Assembly (NCBI GenBank): GCA_037447655.1
Contig: JBBHKE010000276.1
Location: 1-64,000, forward strand
From: Zygnema cylindricum
Lineage: Eukaryota > Streptophyta > Zygnematophyceae > Zygnematales > Zygnemataceae
DNA length: 64,000 nucleotides
Reading direction: 5' to 3'
Shown: in pieces, positions 44,594 through 57,600 of the stretch
Layout: each line of letters begins with the position of its first letter
How positions within the stretch are numbered: the stretch's first letter is position 1
Notes under the pieces: model-generated
The model's database searches: none
Told to the model about the DNA's origin: nothing
What the model saw: only the letters and a program-made list of their open reading frames with translations
Position numbers and translations under genes: made by a program

Positions 44594-45235
44594 TGTTGGG
44601 TTTTTGCGACATTTCGCGAAGCGTCATACCAACATTTGTTTGCTTAACGCAAAATGTCGCGTCATCATACAAAAAGTACTACGTCGTTTCGCGACGGTAC
44701 TTTTAATATCCGCGAACGAAATGTACTATTTCGTTTCGCGTCACTTTATATTTTTTGTGCGCATGGGAAACATTTTGCGTGCAGGTGTTGTCGTGTGACG
44801 ACACGTGTTTAAGTCAACGTTTGGAGTTAGTCGTTTCGAAGGAAGAAAGCGCGTGCTACTTTCTTCGTGAAAACGTACTTGCAGTGTGCACAGTCAGCTA
44901 GAGACTGACTTCGTCGCTACGCTAAGGTATGTTTGTCTTACCTTGTTGTCTTTTAGTGCAGAGAAACGAGTATATAGGCAGCAATGTATATGTGCAGAGT
45001 ATTGAATCTTATATGATTGAATCATAAAGAATTAATCTTGGAGTAAGAGATTAGTTAAAGAGGAGAGAGAAGAGAGAGAAGAGAGAAAGGAGATGATGTA
45101 AAGAGGCTTCGGCCAAGAACACTTATAAATCATTTTGGCTGAATATTCCTCTTGTCTTTTATGAGCTTCCGCTGTGTAAATGATTTATGTTTTGTGAATC
45201 AATTTGAGTGAATGTCTTTTGCTTAAGATCCTACA
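44594..45235 (+). repeat. 5' LTR of Copia-4
   Basis: It starts tgttgggtttttgcgac and ends cttaagatcctaca. It contains short repeated gcgaaac/cgtttcgcg motifs (about 44600-44760) and GA-rich DNA near the 3' end. Confidence 0.94.
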
Positions 45236-45237
45236 AT

Positions 45238-45249
45238 TGGTATCGAAGC
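45238..45249 (+). promoter_or_regulatory. Copia-4 PBS (initiator-Met 3' end)
   Basis: The sequence tggtatcgaagc follows the LTR by two bases. It matches the usual plant copia site tggtatcagagc with changes, complementary to the 3' end of initiator tRNA-Met. Confidence 0.85.
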
Positions 45250-45277
45250 TAGTGCTTCGGAGATAGAGAGAGAGCGC

Positions 45278-46333
45278 ATGGGGAGGACGAAGAATAGAAA
45301 TACTCCTTCCCCCATGTCGACTTCGGAGAGAGAAAGAGAGTTCAGTTTTTTGGGATCTCAATTTGAGGAGACCATAAATACGGAGAGAAATTTTGAAGAA
45401 ATGTTTGATACACTTATGAGATATGTAGATTCCCGTTTTCAAACTCAACCGAGTGAGAGCAAAGAAAACACTTCCTTTCCGGCTACCGATCCATTCATTG
45501 GAGGAGCTAATGAGAGTGAGAGAAAAGAGAGGATTAGGAAGGGAAAGTCGAAGATAGAAGAAGAAGAGTCCGAGTTTGACGAAGGATTGGAAAACGAAGA
45601 AAATTATAATATGTCGGGGAAATCCGTGGCCTTTAATGGCACCAATTATGCAGTTTGGAAGAAATTTATTTCAAATCAACTTATTCTTAAGAGGCTTTGG
45701 AGGATTGTCAATGGAGAGGAGAAGATGCCAACGGAGAGCAAGGCACGTGCTCAATGGAGGTTGAAGGATATCGCGGCAACGACAGGGTTGATGAAGAATT
45801 GCACTTCTTCCGTGCTTGATCATTTCCTCGCTCACGGCACGGCCCATGAGTGTTGGCAAGCACTTGAGGAGCAATATGAGAAAGGCATTGAGAACAAGGG
45901 TCAATATGTTTATACGGACTTTATGAATTTTAAAATCAAATCAAATGAATTGATGGATGATGCCGTGAAGCGCTTCAATATTATACTCGAGCAATTAATC
46001 AACAATGGCCGAGTTATCTTGGATGCGGATAAGTTAAGCGTTTTTCTTAATGCTTTACCGGAGAGGCTTTCGCATCTTAAAGCTATTTTACGAGCGAAGG
46101 CAGATAACACCTTCGGATTCACCGTCAATTTTATCAAAATGTCGGAGGGAACTCCATCGGCTTCTTCAAGTGGAGGAGGAGGAGTTCTCAACTCTACTAC
46201 TCCCGAAACCCCGGATCTTAACTATGCCGGTGATAGAGGAGGTGGTAGAGGAGGTGGCCCGAGAGGTGGTGGTGGCGGCCGAGGCAACAAGAGGGATCAA
46301 GGTCGTCCACTGAAGGTCCCTTCGGATCTTTAA
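45278..46333 (+). pseudogene. Copia-4 gag
   Basis: This 351-aa frame starts MGRTKNRNTPSPMSTSERE. After an acidic N-terminus comes the copia gag domain with VAFNGTNYAVWKKFISNQL, ECWQALEEQYEKGI, LNALPERLSHLKAIL and a glycine-rich tail. A stop (LKM-TGA) and a frame change of a few bases separate it from the zinc knuckles in the next frame. The gag domain itself is undamaged. Confidence 0.9.
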
Positions 46334-46369
46334 AATGTGACATGCTACTGATGTAACCGGCTTGGACAT

Positions 46370-47905
46370 TTGTCTTCATCTTGTCCGGATAAGGATAAGC
46401 AATGTCATTTTTGCGGTAAGTGGGGGCATACGATCCCTCAAAGTTATGCAAAGAGTGGAGATTCCGGAAGTGGAAGAGGAGGTAGAGGAGGTGATAGAGG
46501 CGCCCGAGGTGGCGGCCGAGGAGGAGGCCATGGTGGTGGTCGTGGTTATGGTAATGCAAATTACTTTGACTATGGTAATGAAACCGGTGATGAGTTTCCG
46601 GTTCTTAATCTTACCCTTGATTCGGTAAGTAGTGGAGGAGATTTGGAGAAAGAGTGGATCATTGATACGGAGGCATCTCACCATGTTTGCACGGATGCCA
46701 CCTTGTTTGAAGACATGAGGCAACTTACGGTTCCAAAGTTTATTACGGTTGCAAGCGGCCATGTCATTTCGGTTGGTACGGTTGGCACGGTTCGGCTTGA
46801 TCTCCTTTCATGGGATAATGATGGGAAAGAGAGATCGACGGAGTATCGTCTACAAAATACTCTTTATATTCCGGACGGTTCGGTTAATTTGTTAAGCGTT
46901 CCACAAATCCAAAAGAGTGGTGGAAGCTTACTTGCGAGAGGTGATCAATCTATTGAGATTTGGAATGAGAAGGGGAAAGTAATTGGAGAAGGAGTTGTAA
47001 CGGATACGAATCATAATCGGCTCTTATGGAGGAGTCCGAAATCTAAAGTTCCCACCGAGGGAATTTCACATCAAATTTCGGAGTTGAAAGGTGGTCTTAC
47101 CTTATGGCATCATTGGATGTGTCACACATCCGAGGTAAGTTTGAAGAAGATGATTCATCATTCTTCGGTGAGGGGTTTGGACCTCGCATCTGGTGAAAAG
47201 GTGAACGGATGTGGAGGATGTAGCAAAGGACGTCAAATTCGGAAATCCCATCCGAATAAAGACATCAAGCATCGAGCTCAAAGTCCTTTGGAGGTTGTCC
47301 ACATCGATCTTTGTGGGCATATTAAACCTGAGACAATTGGAGGTAATAAGTATACTTTGGTAATTGTTGATGACTTCTCTCGGAAGTCATGGGTGTATTT
47401 ATTGAAAAAGAAATCGGATGCATTTGAAAAAATTAAAGAATGGCATGTAATGGCCAAGAGGCAAATTGATAAGAAGCTTAGGTCTGTTCGTTCGGACAAT
47501 CGAGGGGAGTTTGTTGTTTTTGAGGGGTATTGTAAGGAGTGGGGGATAAGGCATCAATTCACGGCGCCTTATTCTCCGGAGTCAAATGGAGTGGCCGAGA
47601 GGAAGAATCGTACCTTACAAGAAATGGTCCGTGCGATGGTTCATAGCTCCGGACGAGAGATGTTTTTCTGGGGAGATGCGATTCTTACAGCGAATTATAC
47701 TTGTAACCGAAGACTCACTTCGATTTCCGGAAGTAAAACACCGGAGGAGTTATGGAATGGGAGAAAGCCCACGGTTCATCATTTGAGAATTTGGGGATGT
47801 CATTCCACGGTTTATGTGGAATCAATCAAGAGGAAAGGGAAATTTGCTCCAAGGTGTTGGCCGGGAATTTTTATTGGATATAGTGCGAAAGGGAATTTGT
47901 CCTGA
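46370..47905 (+). pseudogene. Copia-4 zinc knuckle, protease and integrase
   Basis: This 511-aa frame has a knuckle CHFCGKWGHTIPQSY whose last Cys is lost, glycine-rich repeats, and then the protease site as WIIDTEASHHVC, where the active-site Gly is Glu. The integrase HHCC module is LWHHWMCHTSE with CGGCSKG, and the core is VHIDLCGHI, VRSDNRGEF and NGVAERKNRT. It ends in a stop after YSAKGNLS. The protease change and the knuckle loss should abolish function. Confidence 0.92.
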
Positions 47906-48419
47906 GTGTATGATCCGGCTCGTCACACCGTGGAGGAATCTCGGAATGTGGATTTTCATGAGGATCTGAAAATCCGCCATGAATTCCGTGGGGAAATTAA
48001 AAAAAAAATGGATTTTTATGAGGAGAGTGAAATTGAGAAATTTTCGTTCATTGGGGATTCGGAATCCGATAAAGAACCGAATTTAAAAAGTCAGAAAAAG
48101 AAATTGGGGAAATCGGTTGAAGTTGAAATTGAAAGAAAGAGTAACGGATCTTTGGATTCCCGAGTGTCTTCGAACATTCGGAAAATCTCAAAGCTCTAAA
48201 TCGAGTTCTAAATCGAGTGAGAAGGAAATTGAAATTGAATCCAAGGAAGAGAAAGAGGAGAAAGAGGAGGAGCAAGTTTTTAGATGGAGCTCTCATATTA
48301 CAAAGTGGAAGAAATCAAAGAAACTCACTTACGATCGAAAAGGGGAAAATGCATTGAATTCCCATTATTTTCTTTCCGATGCTAAGGAGACGGAGTTTCT
48401 TTTGTAGCAATCGCTTACG
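47906..48419 (+). pseudogene. Copia-4 integrase-RT linker
   Basis: Continues with VYDPARHTVEESRNVDFHE, the region after the integrase core, then a lysine/glutamate-rich linker with a frameshift near 48190. Low complexity; not informative beyond position. Confidence 0.7.
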
Positions 48420-48425
48420 GAAAAT

Positions 48426-49969
48426 ATGACCGGAGACCCTCAATCTTATGGCGAGGCAAGGAGGTCAGCCGATTGGGAGAGTAAGTGGAAACGAGCGTGG
48501 GAAAAAGAGTTTAAATCGGTGGTTGATAATCGAACTTTTGAGGAAGTAAAATTACTGGAGGGGAAAAAGGCGATTGATGCAAAGTGGGTCTTTAAGACGA
48601 AGACTGGAGCTTCGGGTGAAATTATTAAGTACAAGGCGAGGCTTGTTTGTAAGGGCTTCCAACAACGTGAGGGAATTGATTTTAAGGAGACTTATGCTCC
48701 CGTGGTGAAGTTCGACTCACTACGGATTATTATTGCACTTGCAGCGATGGGGAAGAAGCACGTCCATCAAATGGACGTGGAAACTGCGTTTTTAAATGGT
48801 GAGTTGGAGGAAGAGGTATACATGAAGGTACCGGAAGGAGTGTCTCCTTTGCAGGAAGGAAATGTATGGCGTTTACGAAAATCATTATATGGTTTGAAAC
48901 AGGCGCCACGCACGTGGTATTTGAGACTTCATCAAGTACTATTGAAATTTGGATTTGTACGGACTACGTCCGATTCTGGAGTTTACGTGAAAGGTGAAGG
49001 AGTTGATCAAATCATCTTTTCTGTTTATGTGGATGATTTCTTGATGGCATGCGACAAGTTGGAGCGCATTAATGAGTTGAAACGTTATCTTGGATTACAT
49101 TTCAAAGTAACGGATCTTGGAGAGGTACGCTATATTTTGGGAATTGAAGTGATACGCGACAAGGAGGGGAACATTAAATTGAGTCAAGCTCAATATTGTA
49201 AGGAGATTTTGGAGAGATTTGGTATGACTGACGCGAAACCGCTTTCTACGCCGTTGAATGCAAATCTACACATTCGCAAGTTTGAGGAAGAAGATTCTGT
49301 CGACGTACCATATCGAGAGGCGGTTGGTTCACTTATGTACCTTAGCGTTGGTACTCGTCCAGATATTTTTTGGCCGCGGTTTCCATCGTCAGCCGTTATT
49401 GTCACGAGCCAAAGAAGGCGCATTGGGAGGCCGTACGACGTATATTTCGATATTTGGTTAGGATGATTGATCTTGGACTTCTATTTACTTCAGACAATAA
49501 TTATTTGGATTGTGTTGGTTATTGTGACGCGGATTGGGGCGGCGATTTTGATTCAAGTAAGTCCACGTCAGGGTACGCATTTAATTTTGGAGGAGTCGCG
49601 TTCTCGTGGAGTTCTAGGCTACAACCTTTGGTTGCGGTGAGTTCCACAGAATCTGAGTATATGGTTGCGTGTCATGTAACTAAGGCTTCGATTTGGATTA
49701 AGAAGATGTTACATGAGTTAAGCATTCCTATTGGTTGTATGACGATTTATTCTGACAGCATGAGTTCGATGGCGTTGGCGAAAAATCTTGTGTTTCACAA
49801 GAGGACGAAACACATCACGATCCAATGGCATTCTGTAAGAGATTTGGTTACGGCGAACAAGATTGTTCTTTCGTATGTACCGAAAAAAGAGGAGGCAGCA
49901 GATTTGCTAACGAAAGCAGCTACGAATGATGTATTTAAGAGGGGGCGACCAAAACTTGGAATATTTTGA
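48426..49969 (+). pseudogene. Copia-4 RT and RNase H
   Basis: 48426-49466 contains AKWVFKTKTGASGEI, YKARLVCKGFQQREG, HQMDVETAFLNGELEEEVY, LYGLKQAPRTWYL and the catalytic FSVYVDDFLMA. A frame change near 49360 leads into 49370-49969 with CDADWGGDFDSSKSTSGY (RNase H Asp), SSTESEYM (Glu) and IYSDSMSSMALA. Only one frame break is evident, so pol is the best preserved of the window. Confidence 0.93.
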
Positions 49970-50002
49970 AGAGTTTGGCGATTACAACAATAAGAGGGGG
50001 AT

Positions 50003-50653
50003 TGTGGGGTTATTGTCGTTTTCGCGACATTTCCCGAAGCGTCATACCAACATTTGTTTGCTTAACGCAAAATGTCGCGTCATCATACAAAAAGTAATAC
50101 GTCGTTTCGCGACAGTACTTTCGATATCCGCGAACGAAATGTACTATTTTGTTTCGCGTCATTTTATGTATTTTGTGCGCATGTGTCACATTTTGCGTGC
50201 AGGTGTTTTCGTGTGACGACAGATGTTTAAGTCAACGTTTGGAGTTAGTCGTTTCGAAGGAAGAAAGCGAGTGCTACTTTCTTCGTGGAAACGTACTTGC
50301 AGTGTGCACAGTTAGCTAGGGACTGACTTCGTCGCTACGCTAAGTTATGCTTGTCTTTCCTTGTTATCTTTTAGTGCAGAGTAGCGAGTATATAGGCAGC
50401 AATGTATATGTGCAGGGTATTAAATCTTATATGATTGAATCATAGAAAATTAATCTTGGAGTAAGGGATTAGTTAAAGAGGAGAGAGAAGAGAGAGAAGA
50501 GAGAAAAGAGATGATGTAAAGAGGCTTCGGCCAAGAACACTTATAAATATTTTTGGCTGAATATTCCTCTTGTCTTTTATAAGCTTCCGCTATGTAAATG
50601 ATTTATATTTTGTGAATCAATTTGAGTGAATGTCTTTTGCTTAAGATCCTACA
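50003..50653 (+). repeat. 3' LTR of Copia-4
   Basis: It starts tgtggggttattgtcg and ends cttaagatcctaca. It differs from the 5' LTR at a few percent of sites, with an extra segment near the start. Confidence 0.94.
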
Positions 50654-51389
50654 CATTCCGCCATGGCTAACCTCACCGCCTTTGAGAAGCACTTGCAAAT
50701 ACAAAGCGAGGGCCTTTTACCTCCCCCTCCCCCCTCCCCCTCTGGCACCTCCTCCAAGCCTCGGACTCCACAGCTCCAGTAGCTGAGCAGCGGCTGCGAG
50801 GCTTGCACGAAGGCGCACGAAGCTTCTCGAAACACAGCGTCACGCTTACGGCCTGGTGTTGCCGCCGCTGACGTCAGCTCCGACACGTGCGAATATGGAC
50901 GACAGCTTACGCTGGGCGAGCCACGTGGCAGTCCCCGAGTCGGTGGACTAGAGGGAGACCGCCGCGCAAACGTCTGTCCACGACCAGGGAGCTGTGAGTC
51001 TCTCGGCCTCCCTGTCCTTCATCTCAGTGTGTCTCTAACATGACATAGTGCTAACGTGGTATGGTGCTGACGTGGCATGTTGCTGACGTGTCCTGTAACT
51101 GACGTGGCGGGTGCAGTGCAGCAGCTGCTGGGCGGTGGCGGCGCCGATGCCGTGACAATAGAGGGGCGCATCGCAGGGGGGGGCGCGGGAGGGCTCCTGA
51201 AGGGGTCCGAGCAAGAAATCTGTGACTGCGGGAGCACGGGCGGCGGCTGGCAGGGCGGCTGGCCCGAGACGGCTCTGGCCTATGTGTATGCTACAGGCGG
51301 CCTCTCCAGCCGCCGCGCCTACCCCTCCACGGCCGCCAACGCCACCTGCTAGGCGGCCAGACGCCACCCACAGCCGGGGCTGGCGGTGA

Positions 51390-51600
51390 GGCTTCCACTC
51401 TCTCGCTCTCTCTCTCTCTCACTCCCTCTATCTCTCTCTTTCTCTCTCTTTCTATATTTGGTTTTTTTTCTCTCTCTCTCTCTCTCTTTTCCTTTCACTC
51501 TTTCGGTTTTTTTTCTCTCTTAATCTCTTCTCTCTTTCTTTCTTCTCAATCAGTCTCTCTCTCCTTTTCTCTCTCTCCCCCAATCTTCTCATTAATTGTC
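51390..51600. repeat. TC-rich microsatellite in protease intron
   Basis: Runs of ctctct with interspersed t-tracts lie between the exon ending at 51385 and the next at about 51703. Confidence 0.85.
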
Positions 51601-52434
51601 TGTCTTTTAATTTTTTCTCAATTAAAATATTTTAATTACAAGTATTTCCCCCGTTGTTGAAATGATTTCCCCTTTCCTGTGTCTTGTTGCTGACGTGGCT
51701 CCCCGTGGGTGTGCAAGCTGGTGGGCTCGGAGGCAGTGCCAGCAAGAAGTGTTTTCGCGATGAAGCAGGCGGTCGCCATGGGCCCCGTCATCACCTTCAT
51801 CAACGCCGAGAATCTGCATGTGAGCCTTGTTTTTCCCTTCTTTGCTTTCTTCTCTCCGCTTTGTTTTTTCTTTTTGGTCCTTCTCTCTCTTCATTCCCGG
51901 GTCCCTTTCCTATTCCTTTCGTGATTATATTTGGAGCTGTTATCTCACTCCCACCTTCGATTTCGGGTTCATAAGTACCGCGGCGGGTTCTTTGGCGGGC
52001 CGTGTGGCGGTGCCGTGAAACAAGTGGTGCTCATAGTGGGCTATGCCACGTGTCCCACCAATGGCCTCTAGTAGATCGTCAAGAACTCGTGGGGCCCCCA
52101 GTGGGGCGACAACGACCACCTCTACATCAAGGCCTCCGAGGGCCTTGGCACCTGCAGCATCACCAGGCAAGCCTCTCTCCCTCCCTCCCTTCCCTCGTCT
52201 CCACCCAATTCCAAACTGTCTTGTTTTTTCTCTCTCTCTCCTCTTTACTGAACCTTAATAAACGTCCAAAAGTGTGATTTTGTATTTTTATACCCTCTTC
52301 CCTTTGCCCTCTCCAGTCTGCAGGGCCTCTTTCCCGTGTCTCTCTCTCCCTCCTCCCCCTGCCACGGCCCGGCCAGCCCGTGTGGCGCGAGCACGTGTCG
52401 CGTGGAGGGCGGGGAGGCGCGTTGCAGGCATCTT

Positions 52435-53576
52435 CTCTTCTCCATTGACAATCCTCCAAAGCCTCTTGAGAATAAGTTTATTTGAAATAAACTTCTTCCA
52501 AACCGCATAATTGGTGCCATTAAAGGCCACGGATTTCTTGGACATATTATAATCATCTTCATTATCCAATGCCTCTTCAAAATCTGAATCTTCCTCTATC
52601 TTTGCTTTACCTTTCCTAATTCTCTCTTTTATCTCACTCTCATTAGCTCCTCCACTGAATGGATCGGCAGCCTGAAATGAAGCAAATTCTCTTTTCTCAC
52701 TAGATTGAGTTTGAAATCATGAATCTACATATCTCATTAATGTATCAAACATCTCCTCAAATTTTCTCTCCGTATTCTGAGTTTCCTCAAATTGAGAACC
52801 CGAAAAACTGAACTCTTTTGCTCTCTCCGAAATGGACATGGGGGAAAGAGTATTTCTATTGTTCTTCCTCCCCATGCGCTCTCTCTCTATATCCGAAGCA
52901 CTAGCTTCGATACCAATTGTAGGATCTTAAGCAAAAGAGTTTCACTTAAAATAATTCACAAAACATAAATCATTACACAGCAGAAGCTCATAAAAGACAA
53001 GAGGAACATTCAGCCAAAAAGAATTATAAGTGTTCTTGGCCGAAGCCTCTTTCCATCATCTCTCTTCTCTCTACTCTCTCTTCTCTATCCTCTTTAAATA
53101 ATCTCTTACTCCAAGATTAATCCTCTATGATTCAATCATATGAGATTCAATGATCAAATACACTGCACATGTACACTGCTGCCTCTATATACTCGCTTCT
53201 CTACACTAAGAGACAACAAGATAAGACAAGCAGAACTTAGCGTAGCGACGAAGTCTGTCCCTAGCTGACTGTGCACTCTTCAATGAAAGTTCCACGAAGG
53301 AAGGCGCACACGTTTCTTCCTTCGAAACGACAAAATCGAAAACGTTGACTTAAACACGTGTCGCTTCACGAACACACCTGCACGCAAATTGAAACACTTG
53401 CGCACGAAACAAAACAAGTGACGCGAAACGAAATAGTATGTTTCGTTCGCGGACATCAAAAGTACCATCGCGAAACGACGTCGTACTTTTGTATGATGAC
53501 ACGACAGTTCGCGTCAAACAAATTCAAGTTGGAATGACGCTTCACGAAATGTCGCAAAAACGACAATATCCCAACA
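52435..53576 (-). mobile_element. truncated Copia-4 relative: LTR, PBS and gag start
   Basis: The minus strand has an LTR (52918-53576, tgttgggatattgtcg to gatcctaca), a PBS (tggtatcgaagc, at about 52903-52914) and the gag N-terminus up to NGEEKMP, where homology stops at about 52435 against GC-rich DNA. It is 3'-truncated and has no TSD. It lies directly downstream of the last protease exon, in the opposite orientation to Copia-4. Confidence 0.9.
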
Positions 53577-54029
53577 TTTTCAGCATTAAATTTTTAATGT
53601 CTACCGTGCAAGATCAAATGATCACCAACTATTATAAGCTATTCATAATCCTATGTCCTATGTTCTCCGTACCATGACTAATGTAGCTCACCTATATGTC
53701 GAATGGTTTAAGTCATCTTTGTTGTTGTTTGAAAACCCAATTTTTACATCCCATGTTTCTAAATCATAACCTCATTCCCTCCAAGGTTGAAACATTCTGC
53801 AATCTGTGCGGATATTTCCGATCTTGTCCTGAACCATTTCGTGCGGTTTTGCACGAAAAAGTGCACAAAATTTCCACTATGCACACACATTTTCCTGGAT
53901 ACGCACTCAATTTTTCGCACTCTTTGTTCATAGCGCGCCAAGCCTCATATGAGTCAATTTGAGTCAAGCTGACATCTAATAGCTGACCTCATCTTCCTTT
54001 GTCGGTGAAGTCAGTGCAGCACCTTCCGG
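53577..54029. other. no recognisable gene
   Basis: AT-rich flank between the truncated element and the LysM exon. It may include a LysM-gene intron or promoter. Confidence 0.35.
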
Positions 54030-54317
54030 AGGCCATCCCTTTTCACACGTGCATCCGTTGGCACCGCGTGATACACGGTGACTACCGCGCCTCTCTATGG
54101 ACCTCTGCTCGCCTTTCGGCCGACGCCTTCGTCCGCATGAACCCCGGAGTCAGGGTGAGAGCCGCGCCTCCCCTTGCCTTCTCCCATTGCTTTTATTTTT
54201 TTGCTCAAAAGACTAAGTGGCGATTGCCAGATGGCCGCTGTATGTTTTCTCACACAAGTGCCTTTTTTGTAGTGCTTTGGCCCATACTGGCGAATTTGAC
54301 AGCTGGTCTGTTTGGAG

Positions 54318-54650
54318 TGTTAAAAATAGGATCACGTAAGTCTATTCATCAGCGGAAGCAGTCAGAATTTCAGACATCATCACAATTTCCGAATCACAGA
54401 TTGCAACGGAAGTCAATCAAATAGAGGATATATTTAATCGAACTTTTTACATCATTTTTCCTTTCTTCACTCCTTCTTTTATATATATCCCTATATCACA
54501 CTCTCTTCTAAAATACTTCTCCCAAAATACAAGAAGACAAAACTACACTATTTCTGTCTCCTTATGTCACAATCTCCACTTAGACTCCACTTATGCAAAA
54601 TTTGACACTTAGACGCTAAATCACACGTAAGCGCCCAACAAAGCATTTGT
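54318..54650 (-). repeat. Copia-5 left LTR, truncated
   Basis: Matches 57700 onward to gcatttgt, then joins internal sequence directly at the integrase linker. The rest of the LTR, RT and RNase H are deleted. Confidence 0.88.
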
Positions 54651-57600
54651 CAAATTTTCGTTTCCCCCTCTTAACATTGACAGTCGGATCAGCCTCAATG
54701 TCATCATCCGACTCCTCAATGTCCGGGAAATTTGAAATTTCGGCTTCTTCATGAAAATCCAAATTTTTCCGCAATTTTGCCGATCCTTCAATTGCAGATT
54801 TCAAGTCCTCGTGAAAATTGACATTTCGTGATTCAATAATTGTGTGCCGTGAGGGATCGCAAATTCGGTAGAGATTCCCTCGCGAGCTATATCCGACAAA
54901 AATTCCCGACCAACTTCTCGATGCAAATTTTCCGCGTCGATTTTGTGATTCTACATAGACGGTGACGCGACATCCCCAAATCCTTAAATGATGAAGAGTT
55001 GGTTTCCGCCCGTACCACAACTCATGAGGTGTTTTATCGCCCGAGATAGAAGTAAGCCGCCGATTACAAATATAATTAGCGGTTAAAAGTGCATCTCCCC
55101 AAAGTGAGATAGGGCGACCGGATGCATGTACCATAGCTCGGACCATTTCTTCGAGTGTCCGATTCTTGCGCTCAGCCACTCCGTTTGATTCCGGGGAGTA
55201 TGATGCCGTATATTGATGTCGTATTCCCCATTCTCGACAATATCCATCAAAAGCGATAAATTCACCGCCATTATCTGTTCGGATGGATTTTAATTTTCAC
55301 TCACATTCTCGTTCCGCCATGACGTGCCATTCTTTAAACCTCTCGAATGCCTCAGATTTATGCTTTAGAAGAATCACCCATGAAAATCGTGAGTAATCAT
55401 CGACAATGACCATAATGTAACGATTTCCACCGATACTTTTCGGTTTCATGTGACCACACAAATCGATGTGGATTAATTCGAGAGGATGGGAAGACCGAAA
55501 CTTAATATCTTTCGGTGGATGGGGTTTCCGAATTTGCTTCCCTTGACTACACCCCTCACATCCATTAACTTTTTCGCCCGAGGCTAAATCTAAGCCTCTC
55601 ACACAACCGGTTTTGATCATCCTTCTTAGATTCCCCTCGGATGTGTGGCACATCCGGTGATGCCAAAGACTTAAATCCCCTTTAAATTCTGAAATTTGAT
55701 TTGCAATCGTATCCGGATGTGAATCAATCTTAGGCCGCCGCCAAACCAATCGACTATGCATATTTTCCGTAACCTCCCCTTCACCAACAACGACTCCTTT
55801 TTCATTAACAATGCGAATTGTCGAATCTCCAAGGGCATATACACTACCGCCCGCGCGTTGGATCTGTGGCACACTCAATAAATTAACCGATCCATCGGGA
55901 ATGTAAAGAACATTGACCAAACGGGTCGGTGTTACGCGCTCTCTTCCTTCGAAATTCAATGTGGGAAGGTCTAACCGGACGGTTCCCACATTGGTGACAG
56001 AAATTACTTGTCCGCTTGCAACCGTAATTTTCTTTGGAATTGTCAATTGTCGCAAGTCATCAAAGAGTGTCACATCGGTGCAAACGTGATGTGACGCTCC
56101 CGTATCAATCACCCACTCCTTCTCAATATTTCCATTTTCTGTCGATGAGTCAACCGAAAGGTTGAGACATGTAAAAATCTGAGCACCTTCTTCCTCTCCC
56201 TCTTCATATTCACCGTCTCCAAAGAAGTGTCCTTGACCTCCAAAACGGCCACCACCACGGCCTCCAAAGCGTCCTCCTCCTCGGCTGCCTATGCGGCCTC
56301 CTCCGCGGCCGCCGTTAAAGCTACCACGGCTGCCATTAAATCTTCCTCTACCACCTCCACCTTCTCCTTCCGATTTTGCATAACATTGAGAACTTAGATG
56401 CCCCCACTTGCCGCAAGAATAACATTGTCGATCGGGACATGATATCGCCAAATGTCCAAATTTGTTGCAATGAAAACAAGTGACTGAATTCAGATCGGGG
56501 GCGGATGGAAAGGGCTTTGGATTTCCATTCTTCACTTGTCCCCTTCCTCTACCTCTCGGACCTCCTCCCCTTCCTCCTCCTCTTCCGCCACCACGTAGGT
56601 AAGATAAGTCGGCGGAATTAGAATTGGTTGAATTTAAAGAACCGGAGGGAGGAGTACTCCGAGAAGAACTCCCTCGATTATCTACGTTATCTTTCAAGTA
56701 TGATAAAAGAAATGAATAAGTCAACCTCTTTTTCACTCCCAAAATTTCTTTGAGATGGACAAGCCACTCTGGCAAGGCATTAAGAAAGCCAGTCACTTTG
56801 TCCGCCTCAATAACAAACCGACCGGTAGTTGCAAGTCGTTCCACAATCAGATTGTATCCTTTTGAAGCGTCTCCAATCGACTCACTCGAAGTCATCTTAA
56901 AATTCAGAAATTCCTTATATGCATGTTGACCGCGATTTTGAATTCCTTTTTCAAATTCGTTTTCTATGGCCCGCCAACATTCATGTGCAGAATCATGTGT
57001 CAAGAAATATTCATGAACTGCGGGCGTGCAAGTTTGCATTAATCCGGTATAGGCGGCAACATTCCTACATCTCCATCTATTTCTAGCCTTGCGACCAGAA
57101 ATCGGCATAGGCTCCTCTCCTGTAGCGATTTTCCAAAGACGTCGAAGCTCAAACTGTCCTTGAATATATCTTTTCCAGATATAGTAATTCGTTCCATTGA
57201 AGAGAACGACTTTGCCGGGCATCTGCATCAGTTTATCATCCTCCTCATCATCGTCTTCCTCCGAGTCAGATTCATCTTCAGCTTCGAATTTTCCTTTCCG
57301 GATTCTTTCTCTCCTGTCATCTTCAGTTTCTCCTTCCACGTATCTACTGCCTCCTCTATTGACAACTTGCAGCCTGCCCCCTGGAGGGGCAGCTGAGAGC
57401 ACGCTTGAAGAACTCCAGTCAAAAGTGCCTGAAGCCTCTCCTCCGTGAGAAACATGCCTGCTCCTCTTGTTTTTTCTCCTCTTGCTTCTTCCTGCTGTAC
57501 AGAGGTATCCGTATCTTTTTCTTCTTCAAATTGGGCAGCACTAAAGCCCCCTCGACTCGGTCCAGGAGTTTCAGACTGCAAAGGTGCACATTGTGGAACA

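Larger units (their letters stand above)
44594..50653 (+). mobile_element. Copia-4: Ty1/copia element, TSD CATTC
   Basis: The LTRs at 44594-45235 (642 bp) and 50003-50653 (651 bp) are flanked by cattc at 44589-44593 and 50654-50658. The PBS is the ordinary 3'-end initiator-Met type, and the polypurine tract is at 49992-50001. Gag, protease, integrase, RT and RNase H are in copia order. It belongs to a lineage different from Copia-1 to Copia-3, with another gag type, two zinc knuckles and another LTR. It interrupts the signal-peptide exon of the protease gene. Confidence 0.95.
44532..52166 (+). pseudogene. papain-family (C1A) cysteine protease, broken by Copia-4
   Basis: Exon pieces on the plus strand: 44532-44593 plus 50659 onward give a signal peptide (MAIPHKMMAMAVFFSLLAVHS) and propeptide start (NLTAFEKHL), split by Copia-4. 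About 50884-50993 gives the mature N-terminus VPESVD with a stop at the Trp position, then HDQGA and a gtgagt donor. 51117-51385 starts at an acceptor with CSSCWAVAA, the catalytic Cys region, and has stops soon after; SEQEICDC and GGWQGGW replace the usual NGCNGG. About 51703-51819 gives the AMGPVI region. About 51976-52166 gives GPCGGAVKQVVLIVGYA, with the catalytic His replaced by Gln, two stops, then IVKNSWGPQWG. It would have been a secreted or vacuolar endopeptidase. Substitutions at the active site and many stops mark a pseudogene. Confidence 0.88.

Noticed and set aside
44532-52166. Working cysteine protease
   Set aside because: Stops in several exons, catalytic His replaced by Gln, insertion in the first exon.
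51622-52580. Arg/Glu-rich minus frames beside the protease exons
   Set aside because: Shadows of the protease pseudogene introns/exons and the truncated copia gag.
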